From assembly GCF_003048905.1 (NCBI RefSeq), contig NZ_PIRO01000001.1, positions 868,001 to 932,000 of the forward strand: DNA of 64,000 nt, read 5' to 3'. Shown piece after piece: positions 56,401 to 63,264 of the stretch (its first letter is position 1; each line of letters opens with the position of its first letter). This stretch comes from Campylobacter concisus (GTDB lineage: Bacteria; Campylobacterota; Campylobacteria; Campylobacterales; Campylobacteraceae). The notes below the pieces were generated by a model that did not search any database, was not told the DNA's origin, and saw nothing but the letters and a program-made list of their open reading frames with translations. Made by a program: the position numbers and the translations under genes.

Positions 56401-57438
56401 AGTTTTATTATCACCATATAACTTATTTACAAAAGAGCCGCTTTCTACAGTTATATCATCACTTCCAGAGCCACCAAAAATTTCCAACAATTTAGCCCCA
56501 TTCTTAACATCAATATTATCTTCTCCAACTCCCGCACGTACAGATGTTATTTTTGTATTGTCTACTGTTATGTTGTTAGGAGTGTCTGAGCCAAATACTT
56601 TTAAATTTTGGCTAGGATCTACTATCTTAGCTACTGATCCATCATCCGGATAGTTTGAAGCTTTTGCCGTGCTAGTCACAGCTAAATCTTTAGCATTATC
56701 TTGTCCTATAGCTAGCTTGCCATCGTTACTTACATACCAACCGTCTTTATAATCAAATGCGCTAGGAGCGGTAGGATCGTTAGGAGTTAGATAATCTCTA
56801 CCGTCGGTATGTCTATATACGTGATATCCGTTAGGTATAGAAGAGGCAAACGAGTCTAATAGTGCAGAAGATACACTTTCTCCTTTATACGCCGACAATG
56901 GAATTTTTATACTTCCTGCTGGTAAAGCAGGTCCTGTTGCTTCAGCTCCAGCTCCAACAGCACTTCCACCACTTACACCAAAGCTATTATCTCCACCTGC
57001 TGCTAGAGCTAAAGCATCTATGCTTCCTACATTAGCATTGATGTTACTAATGTGGCCTCCTTCTGCAAAGCTAGTAGAAGATAAACTTACGCCATCTCCA
57101 CCATTACCACCTGCTTGTGGACCACCTGCAGCAGTTTCTTCTAGAGCATTAAGATCTGTTCCTTTTAAGATGGCTTGTTGTAAAGCTGAGATATCAGCTA
57201 CTGTTTCGTTATTGTTAGAGTCTTGATCTAGAGTTAGAGTATCTTTACCTATTAAAGTTATATCTTTACCATCAGTTTGAGTTATTGTTACTTTAGAGTT
57301 AGAACCCTCTGTAACTATCTTTTCACCTTGGTATACAATATCTCCTACACTTAATTGTCTTACCTCTCCTGTTAAGTCATTAAGTGCTCTTGCTATTCCT
57401 CCGTTTATACTTTTAACTACTCCGGCTTCTTTAGCCAT
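53482..57438 (-). CDS. Giant RTX/beta-helix adhesin-like repeat protein 2
   Basis: Starting at the second ATG this gives 1318 residues. Residues 1 to about 168 are identical to repeat protein 1 at DNA level; then it switches to a different segment (GYHVYRHTDGRDYLTPNDPT, DYKDGWYVSNDGKLAIG). From about 280 it has degenerate repeats with GSGSDDITV, GDGDDNITV, GSGNDTVSI and similar Asp/Asn/Gly cores expected to bind calcium. The C-terminal 90 residues again match protein 1 (FEKLDLTQGNNNVNLSAKDVLDMTDSNNKLRIDGN). Presumably secreted by a type I system encoded elsewhere and retained at the cell surface. Confidence 0.85.
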   Translation of the reverse strand: MAKEAGVVKSINGGIARALNDLTGEVRQLSVGDIVYQGEKIVTEGSNSKVTITQTDGKDITLIGKDTLTLDQDSNNNETVADISALQQAILKGTDLNALEETAAGGPQAGGNGGDGVSLSSTSFAEGGHISNINANVGSIDALALAAGGDNSFGVSGGSAVGAGAEATGPALPAGSIKIPLSAYKGESVSSALLDSFASSIPNGYHVYRHTDGRDYLTPNDPTAPSAFDYKDGWYVSNDGKLAIGQDNAKDLAVTSTAKASNYPDDGSVAKIVDPSQNLKVFGSDTPNNITVDNTKITSVRAGVGEDNIDVKNGAKLLEIFGGSGSDDITVESGSFVNKLYGDNKTQNDIHEKRVHPDLDIEDKGAAADTIKVTGNGTKVNFIGAGDGDDNITVDKGAQVKLVLADEGNDNVTVSDSGTYVSAINGRGGDDTILVEKGAKVDGIVGRWGNDNITITGAGTVVTENVEGNEDGDTIKILDGARVKGYVSGGRGENPSIYGGASDSDKDNVTVENSTVEGVVEGGVWGGNDGIKIKNSYIGGISGGNGENKIDISNVTNLDSKTILGNKFKDTVNIDGTLKNSTIITVDGEDTVNINAGATINNININTGADKDTVNINANITADVGKQSNIMTEGGIDKVNIASGVTLTGTVIDTGAGEETIKINDGKTANGDRIVFDSSSLKTGADNDIVEVTNTTFMNSNNRGLSELRTEDGDDKITIKEGTIFQDNSVITAGRGNDKVYLESGVQFNKAAVWADDGDDEIHVNGAEFNGPRGIGGVSGGAGNDKIFINDGTKFTGGSILGDGGATLDPINGPGNDQITISGTNTVLDNVNIDTGDANAVGGAKDTVKIEDAQLKYTNIRSGNGNDEITITGNANLTGGYNRSGSGDDTITVSGNAILNNTYLQGEQGSDTITISGNVKAKGGNFNTGAGADDKIEIKDNAELDGTTLQFEGGKSTDKATLNVTGNAVLKDVSIQASSSLGEQYMNFHQSGEAKVKSLMGSQNKDVIDIAGDFTYTNVNHLQTHGGDDEIKMHGGATVKVSVDMGDGKDTLTIDNATFKDSLVNMDGGNDEVNINAGANLTGTRIYTGDGNDTVNVRGGTFSEAEIGLDKGKNEVNIESGAVFGDRDAGLNGFGEHKTYIRSDHRASQNSEDTINVKAGATVKNAEIQTYGGEDTLNIDGTVINSNIKLGSGNDTVSIGKNASIDGSSTIDGGAGFDTLKVADGSIDFSRVKNFEKLDLTQGNNNVNLSAKDVLDMTDSNNKLRIDGNGDDHVTLQGGIGTWNKSAIPNSDGYTVYTKTEGSHTVTLEIKDVVVHEI

Positions 57439-57526
57439 CATGTTCTCCTTATTGTTTATAGTATTTGAAATTTTGAATGAATTATATAAATTTTAGAAGG
57501 GCTTGTCTATTGTACTGGGGTACAAT
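56936..57526. repeat. 591-bp perfect direct repeat, copy 2
   Basis: Same sequence as copy 1 without a mismatch over 591 bases. It spans the N-terminal codons, ribosome site, promoter and operator of repeat gene 2. Identity stops sharply at both ends, the promoter-distal end inside codon ~168 and the upstream end at the operator edge. Confidence 0.95.
57481..57526 (-). promoter_or_regulatory. Promoter with inverted-repeat operator, repeat gene 2
   Basis: On the minus strand: ATTGTAC-CCCA-GTACAAT (57509-57526), -35 TAGACA (57504-57509), 17 bases, -10 TATAAT (57481-57486). It is part of the 591-bp repeat, so regulation of both giant genes should be the same up to the operator edge. Confidence 0.78.
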
Positions 57527-57627
57527 GTTGAAAAATTTGTGTGGCTAGCTTTTATATTAGCTCTAAATTTAGCCTTTGCCTTTAAAATTCTTAGTTTTAG
57601 TTTTAGCAGAGATGATTTTATTTAAAA

Positions 57628-57666
57628 ATTTAAAGACCTACTAAAATACAAAGTAAGTCTTTAAAT
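57628..57666 (-). terminator. Terminator after vgrG
   Basis: Stem ATTTAAAGAC / GTCTTTAAAT with an inner TACT/AGTA pairing. It lies 7 bases past the vgrG stop and is followed on the minus strand by a T-rich stretch. It separates the T6SS genes from repeat gene 2. Confidence 0.7.
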
Positions 57667-57672
57667 ATGATC

Positions 57673-60531
57673 TTATAAAGCCTTTATATCTCCACCGATA
57701 ACTCTTAGCCCTCTACTATCAAATATCGCCTTTACGCCAGCTACTTCTATCACGACGCTTGATCCTTCTATCGTTACTTTTGTGCTACCTACTTGATGGA
57801 TTATCTTATCTTTGGCATTTACCTCATAAGTCGTCTCTATGTTGCTAAATTTTGAATCAGCAATCTCCGTGTGCTGGGCAGCTGTTTTTGTTGTAAAATT
57901 TGACTTAGCATTTATATCAATGTAGCTATTTGCCTGAAGCACGATATGCTCATTACTAAATTCATTTATACCTTTTTGTGAATTTAGTTTATAGCCACCA
58001 TCTATGTTCTGCTCTTTTGTGCCTTTTACCTCTTTCATCTCATCGTTATGTATGGTCGTATTAAGATTTGATTTTACTTCTACAAATTTATCATGTCCTA
58101 CAAATTCATGACTATCTTGACCTACTCTTGTGTTATTATCAACAGCTACATTTAGCGTATTTGAGACACCAACTACTGTATCTTTTGAAAGTCCAACTGT
58201 TGTTAGATACTCGCCTCCGACATTTACATTTTTTGCTAGATCTATCGTCTGAATGTGGGCTTTTTTTACTCGTTCAGTATAACTTCCATGCACTTGTGAG
58301 CTTTTGTCATTTAGTATTATTTGAGAAAAGTCGTTATTTACAAGCTCGTCATAGTCCTTTTCTGCTTTTACATAAATTTGCTCTTTATTTTTTAAATTTG
58401 ATAAAGTGATCTCGTTTATACCGGTCTCATTTGCACCAATTGTTTTTGAGCTAAGAGATGTTTGGTGATAGTTACTATCTACATTTACAAGTGGCGTATT
58501 TGAAGCATTATATAGGCTACCGCTTACTACTGGGTTATCTATGTCATTTTGTAAAAACGAGATGATAACCTCATCGCCGATCCTTGGTATGGCAAAAAAT
58601 CCTGAGCTATTGCTAGCAATAGGCGTTATCACCCTTAGATAAGCACTCTTGTGATAGCTTGCGTTGATGGCATCGTCTTTATCGATTATCTCTTGCGTAC
58701 TAAAAGCATTTAACCTCACCTTTACCCTACCATAGCTATCAGTATGGATTGTGTTATTTTGGCTGTTTAGTCCATCTTGACCGACTACAAGACCTAGCGT
58801 GATGTCTGGTGCTTTTGGCTTTTGTTTGTAGCTTGGGACAAATTTCACACTACTTGGAATGATACTTATCTCATTTGTATATGAGCTTATAAATTTTTTA
58901 TCTTTAAATGGGACATTATCGCCTAAATTTAAGGTATTTTCTAAAACGCTCTCATCAATATAAGTATGCTTTAAGGCTATTATTTTAAACTCATATTCAC
59001 CCTTGCTAGCATCAATAGCTACCGAGATATTGTCATTTAAATTTAGTGCAAATACATTTGAGCTAGCGGTAAATTCTTTTAAAAGCATATCGCTTCTTAG
59101 TTTCTTAAGGTAGGTGCTAACTTCAAGCAAGCTAGTGTCACTAAATGAATACTCATCTAAATTTATATGCTTGTCATAGATATTTACCTGCTCGTCAAAT
59201 ATCTTTTCATTTTTACTCTCTAGCACATTTGGATAGGCTGTATTTTGAAAAGAGTGTGTAAAGCTATTTGCCTTTAGTGTCTCACTCTTTGTTATTTTAT
59301 TTATGTGTTCGGTTGCTAGATTATTATTCAAATTTACATTAAAGCTTACTTTTCTAGCTTCCTTGCCGTTACTTATGTCACTTGAAGTAAAATTTTCATT
59401 TTGATTGCTATAAGCTAGTATAAATGTATCATGAAAATAAATTTTTTCATTGTCTTCATAAAAATATATACCACTATCATGACAAAGCCTTGTTATGAAA
59501 GCCAGGTCGCTCTCATTGTACTGGGCTATAAATTCTCTCTTGTTGTAGTTATTTTTGATATTTGAGAAGTCTAGCTCTTTGGTTAGTCTTTGTTTATTAA
59601 AAGCCAAAATATCTTTTACTACTTCTAAAATGCTCTGGTCTGTATAAATTCTATTTGCTCTATTTATGCTTAGTCTATATAGTGGCGAAGTTAGCTTAAA
59701 TTTAAAGAAGTATTTTTTATCTATATTTGTACTAGTCTCATCATCTACACCAAGATACTCTACATCGCTTACTATTCCACTAAAGTGCATATCGTTTGAG
59801 CTACCATCTGGGATGATGTTTTTATTTGTTGAAGAAGGCCTTTTTATGCTTAGCTTTATACTTTTATCAAGATATTTATATATGCTTGAGTAGCTTTTAT
59901 CGTTATTGTAGATGGTGTCTAAATTTTCATAAAGCGGGTTTTTTACCAAATTTATATAAGCAAAGCACTCTATGCTAAATATACTTTCTAAATTTTCATA
60001 AATATCTGCACGTGTAACGATAAATTTATCGTTTGAATCGTTTGCTATCTGAAGAGTCGAGAAAGTATCGTTAGATACGCCGTAGTCCACAAAGCCGTCT
60101 GTTGCCACTGAGTTACCGGATGCTAGCATGACAGGCTTAGTCAGTGATGATGTTGGTGATGTTAAATTTTTGTCCATTTGTTGCTCTTTCAATCTTTTTT
60201 CGTTTTCTTCTTCTTTCAATCTTTTTTCAAATTCTCTAATATCAGCATCGGTAATTTTGTATACCGATTTTGTTTCCTCTAATATTCCTTTATCTTTAAT
60301 TTCCTTGTAAATTCTAAATTTTCTTTCTTCATCAGTATCAACCCCAGTTTTGGCTACTTCTGTTACTGTATCAAAAATCTTCCCTACTATTGGAGGTTTA
60401 GGATAAAAACTATTAAAATCATCCATGGCTTTTTTAGCCTTTTTTGCCGTAGTTTCATCGCCTATTTCTATCGGCTCAGAAATTTTATCTTTTATATCTA
60501 GTTTCTTCTTGCTTATATTAAATAAATCCAT
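57673..60531 (-). CDS. vgrG: T6SS spike protein VgrG with N-terminal extension
   Basis: The 952-residue protein has a gp27-like part from about 160 (QIANDSNDKFIVTRADIYENL, FIAQYNESDLAFITRLCHDSGIYFYE), a gp5 OB region (LGLVVGQDGLN, HTDSYGRVKVRLNA, GFFAIPRIGDEVIISFLQND, NPVVSGSLYN) and a C-terminal beta-helix ending FDSRGLRVIGGDIKAL. VgrG normally starts just before the gp27 part. Residues 1-155 are extra, Lys/Glu-rich, with a coiled stretch at about 97-118. The start overlaps the preceding small gene by 1 base. Confidence 0.92.
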   Translation of the reverse strand: MDLFNISKKKLDIKDKISEPIEIGDETTAKKAKKAMDDFNSFYPKPPIVGKIFDTVTEVAKTGVDTDEERKFRIYKEIKDKGILEETKSVYKITDADIREFEKRLKEEENEKRLKEQQMDKNLTSPTSSLTKPVMLASGNSVATDGFVDYGVSNDTFSTLQIANDSNDKFIVTRADIYENLESIFSIECFAYINLVKNPLYENLDTIYNNDKSYSSIYKYLDKSIKLSIKRPSSTNKNIIPDGSSNDMHFSGIVSDVEYLGVDDETSTNIDKKYFFKFKLTSPLYRLSINRANRIYTDQSILEVVKDILAFNKQRLTKELDFSNIKNNYNKREFIAQYNESDLAFITRLCHDSGIYFYEDNEKIYFHDTFILAYSNQNENFTSSDISNGKEARKVSFNVNLNNNLATEHINKITKSETLKANSFTHSFQNTAYPNVLESKNEKIFDEQVNIYDKHINLDEYSFSDTSLLEVSTYLKKLRSDMLLKEFTASSNVFALNLNDNISVAIDASKGEYEFKIIALKHTYIDESVLENTLNLGDNVPFKDKKFISSYTNEISIIPSSVKFVPSYKQKPKAPDITLGLVVGQDGLNSQNNTIHTDSYGRVKVRLNAFSTQEIIDKDDAINASYHKSAYLRVITPIASNSSGFFAIPRIGDEVIISFLQNDIDNPVVSGSLYNASNTPLVNVDSNYHQTSLSSKTIGANETGINEITLSNLKNKEQIYVKAEKDYDELVNNDFSQIILNDKSSQVHGSYTERVKKAHIQTIDLAKNVNVGGEYLTTVGLSKDTVVGVSNTLNVAVDNNTRVGQDSHEFVGHDKFVEVKSNLNTTIHNDEMKEVKGTKEQNIDGGYKLNSQKGINEFSNEHIVLQANSYIDINAKSNFTTKTAAQHTEIADSKFSNIETTYEVNAKDKIIHQVGSTKVTIEGSSVVIEVAGVKAIFDSRGLRVIGGDIKAL

Positions 60532-61076
60532 TATTTATTCTCTTTTTTTAACAATTTCAATAAGTCTTTTTCATCATTTATAAGCGTTAGTACTTTCTGT
60601 AAAAGAATATAGCCTCTTGGGTCTTGTCCATGTTCTAAGAGTTTTTTAATTAGCTTAAATTTCTCTTCTTTAAATTCTTTATATTTTTGAGTTTTAATAA
60701 ATTCTAATAGTTCAGGACTTGGAGACTGTCCTTCTAGCTTAACACCATTTTCTTCGAAAAAAAGCAAAAAGTCTAATCCTATTGAACCAGCCAACCATAC
60801 ATTAGGTACTGCACCTTTTTCTAAAATCTCGTCAATACTTTTAGGCTTATTCGCGCTATATGCAAATTCTAATAAACTGGCCTTCATTGTGAAATTCGGT
60901 AAATTTATACTAGCATTAGCATCGCATCCGAAATCATCTATGTAGTATTTTATATACTTAGCCGTTTCAGTGTCACTTAAATTTTTATTAAAAATGAGCC
61001 CAAACATATCCGTACAATTTGCTTCGTGCGAATATAAAGATGTTATGAGAAATATGATTATTGCCAATTGCTTCAT
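60531..61076 (-). CDS. Exported ankyrin-like protein, candidate T6SS immunity 2
   Basis: The 181-residue protein has an N-terminal signal (MKQLAIIIFLITSLYSHEA). Residues 67-92 (SLLEFAYSANKPKSIDEILEKG...PN) and 140-153 (LIKKLLEHGQDP) have ankyrin-like helix and 'Ga-pn' turns. It is colinear with the preceding paralogue without gaps through residue 172; residues 122-145 are identical. It lies immediately before vgrG with a 1-base overlap. Periplasmic immunity proteins often sit beside vgrG; that role is inferred. Confidence 0.65.
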   Translation of the reverse strand: MKQLAIIIFLITSLYSHEANCTDMFGLIFNKNLSDTETAKYIKYYIDDFGCDANASINLPNFTMKASLLEFAYSANKPKSIDEILEKGAVPNVWLAGSIGLDFLLFFEENGVKLEGQSPSPELLEFIKTQKYKEFKEEKFKLIKKLLEHGQDPRGYILLQKVLTLINDEKDLLKLLKKENK

Positions 61077-61633
61077 TGCGCTAATTCCTTTTGGGTTCTA
61101 TTCTTTAATAAATTATCTAGATCTTTTTCATCATTTATGAGTTTCAAAATGTATTTTAAATATTTGTAGTCCTTAGGGTCTTGTCCGTATTGTAGTTGCT
61201 TTTTAATTAATTTAAATTTCTCTTCTTTAAATTCTTTATACTTTTGAGTTTTTATAAATTCTAGTAGCTCCTTGCTAGGTGTTTTATTCTCAAATCCAAC
61301 TCCATTATTTTGAAAAAAGAATAAAAATTCTGATCCCATAGAAAAAGCTAATCTACCATTTGGCTTTGTGCCTTTATCTAAAAGGTTATCAAAAGTCTTA
61401 AATTTTTTCATTAAAAATGCGATTTCTAATAAATTTGGCTCATATCTAAGTTCATTACTTTTTAAAGTTATATTCGCATCACAATTAAACTTGTCTATAT
61501 AGTAATCTATGATTTTAGTGGTATTTTCATCACTTACATTTTTATCAAATATAGCAGCGAACATATCCGTACAATTTACTTCGCGTGAATATAAAGATGT
61601 TATGAGAAATATGATTATAACTAGGTGTTTCAT
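61073..61633 (-). CDS. Exported ankyrin-like protein, candidate T6SS immunity 1
   Basis: I start at the ATG at 61633 (MKHLVIIIFLITSLYS), by analogy with the paralogue; an upstream GTG at 61645 adds four residues. The 186-residue protein has a signal peptide, two conserved Cys (21 and 51), and the same ankyrin-like segments as its partner. It overlaps the partner by 4 bases (ATGA). The pair arose by tandem duplication and has diverged most around residues 55-120. No family was recognised with certainty. Confidence 0.65.
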   Translation of the reverse strand: MKHLVIIIFLITSLYSREVNCTDMFAAIFDKNVSDENTTKIIDYYIDKFNCDANITLKSNELRYEPNLLEIAFLMKKFKTFDNLLDKGTKPNGRLAFSMGSEFLFFFQNNGVGFENKTPSKELLEFIKTQKYKEFKEEKFKLIKKQLQYGQDPKDYKYLKYILKLINDEKDLDNLLKNRTQKELAQ

Positions 61634-61693
61634 ATCGCATTTCACATATCATGTTAATTTAAAAGATAAAGATAAAAAGGGCTCATCTGTGTC

Positions 61694-61744
61694 CTTCTAG
61701 CTAGAAGATGATTTTATTAACCCTAGGGGTAAACCCTAGGTTGG
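61694..61744. promoter_or_regulatory. Palindrome and hairpin between hcp and the immunity-like pair
   Basis: CTTCTAG-CTAGAAG (61694-61707) is a perfect 14-base palindrome 60 bases upstream of the first small gene. Next to it, 61719-61744 forms a hairpin (AACCTAGGG / CCCTA-G-GGTT, one bulge) just after the hcp stop. The latter may end or reduce hcp transcription, as hcp is often made in excess. The palindrome could be a protein site. Confidence 0.45.
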
Positions 61745-61746
61745 TT

Positions 61747-62268
61747 TTAAGCTTTTTTAGTAGCTTCTCTCCAGTCATCGCTTCCGCTTGTACCTGCAGC
61801 TACGTGTTCCCAAACTATCTTTCTATAGTTCATTGAAACTTTGAAAAGCTCTGTTTTGTCGCTGTTTAGCTTATCTTGAGCATTTGGACTTACTAGAGTA
61901 ATATCTGTTATAGTTGCATCTTCTAGTTTTGTAGTAAAGAAATGCTCCGCACCACCACTAGTTGATGTTCTATACCAATAGATCTCAACCTCTGGAAGTC
62001 TTTCACCTTGTGTTAAGGCATTGTAAAGAAGTGGAACAGCTTTATTTAGTGATGTAGTAAAACTAAATGGCTTATGGACTCTTTGACCTGATGGTTGGCC
62101 ACTTTGTGGATCAGTTGGAACTGTTACTATATGAGAAACCTCTTGAGCCATAATCTCATCTTCGTGACCTGACTGATAGCGATTACCTATACTAGCTTCT
62201 GTTGAAGCACCGCTTGAAATAAGTCCTTGTGTAGAACCTTTCACTTTAATATACACTGGTTGTGACAT
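61747..62268 (-). CDS. hcp: T6SS tube protein Hcp
   Basis: The 173-residue protein starts MSQPVYIKVKGSTQGLISSG and has SHIVTVPTDPQSGQPSGQRVHKPFSFTTSLNKAVPLLYNAL, then EVEIYWYRTS and the Hcp end FKVSMNYRKIVWEH. It forms hexameric rings of the T6SS tube. A GGAGT ribosome site precedes the ATG. It lies between the FHA protein gene and the small exported-protein pair. Confidence 0.93.
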   Translation of the reverse strand: MSQPVYIKVKGSTQGLISSGASTEASIGNRYQSGHEDEIMAQEVSHIVTVPTDPQSGQPSGQRVHKPFSFTTSLNKAVPLLYNALTQGERLPEVEIYWYRTSTSGGAEHFFTTKLEDATITDITLVSPNAQDKLNSDKTELFKVSMNYRKIVWEHVAAGTSGSDDWREATKKA

Positions 62269-62333
62269 ATTTACTCCTATTAAAAAGTTTGGATTATTCT
62301 ATCTTTTATTTACTTTCTGTTTTATTAAAAACA

Positions 62334-63254
62334 TTACTTTTTTAACATATAGCTTTGAAGGGCTTTATGCAATAAATAATTAAACGCTTCCTTATCTTCC
62401 TTAGTGCTTTTTAGTACGGCTCCTGAAAGATATTTAAAAAATGAGTTATTCTCGACTATATCATACATTTGGCTATATAGCTCTTTGCAGATAAGCTTAA
62501 CCAAAACAGTATTTATTAGTTCTGTCGAGTCACTAAGAGGAAGAGTTTTCATGATTGTTTCCATATCTTTTGTATTTAAAGTCCTAGTCTGCTCACTTAT
62601 AGGGCTCATATTTGGTTGCAATTTTATACTCTCAACTATCTTTGCTAAAAGCTCATCCATGCTTTTTGCAGTAAGCATATTTTGACTATTTGCATTTTCT
62701 TCTTCGTCAAAATTTTGAGCTATCTCATTTAAATTTAAAACTGCATCGTGCGCATTTTCATTTAAAGTGATATCTTTTTTATCATTTATTAATGAGTTTA
62801 TCTTTGGCTCTTCTTTAAAATCAACATTTGAAATTTTACCAACTGGCTCAAAACGTTTATCATCAAGCTTGTCAAAATTTTTCGTATTTTCTATTATCTT
62901 ATGAGCTTTTCCTATATATTCATCAATCCTAGAAGGGTCTATAAATATAAATTTTAACTCCCCTATTCTAAAGACATCGCCCAAATTTATGACGCTCTCA
63001 TAGTCATCTGGAAGCTTTGAATATGAATCACTATAAAAAATTTCACAATCTTTATAGCCACAAATTGTGAAAACCCCCTCTTCAAATCCAACATGAGCGT
63101 GTTTTGGTGCGATTGAATCGCTCATATCATTACAAGAAAATTTTGTAGTATCTAACGAGCCTATATCGCCACCATTTTCATCAAAAATGATAAATTGAGC
63201 TGAAAAGCTTGACGCTTTATCGTAATTTTGTATAACTGCTGCTATTTGTTGCAT
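62334..63254 (-). CDS. tagH: T6SS-associated FHA-domain protein
   Basis: The 306-residue protein has an FHA-like domain at about 20-110: GGDIGSLDTTKFSCND, APKHAHVGFEEGVFTI, INLGDVFRIGELKFIF. A linker follows and a helical C-terminal part (KLICKELYSQMYDIVENNSFFKYL). It sits 10 bases after the tssM end, as FHA/TagH genes do in T6SS loci. FHA proteins take part in phospho-threonine control of assembly; whether this one binds phosphopeptide is not shown. The Gly-Ser core is partly kept. Confidence 0.75.
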   Translation of the reverse strand: MQQIAAVIQNYDKASSFSAQFIIFDENGGDIGSLDTTKFSCNDMSDSIAPKHAHVGFEEGVFTICGYKDCEIFYSDSYSKLPDDYESVINLGDVFRIGELKFIFIDPSRIDEYIGKAHKIIENTKNFDKLDDKRFEPVGKISNVDFKEEPKINSLINDKKDITLNENAHDAVLNLNEIAQNFDEEENANSQNMLTAKSMDELLAKIVESIKLQPNMSPISEQTRTLNTKDMETIMKTLPLSDSTELINTVLVKLICKELYSQMYDIVENNSFFKYLSGAVLKSTKEDKEAFNYLLHKALQSYMLKK

Positions 63255-63264
63255 ATTTTTTTCC

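Noticed and set aside
43994-57438. Giant repeat proteins as T6SS effectors because of the nearby vgrG
   Set aside because: They are on their own promoters, separated from vgrG by a terminator, and have retention-module and type I secretion-like ends, which point to surface adhesins.
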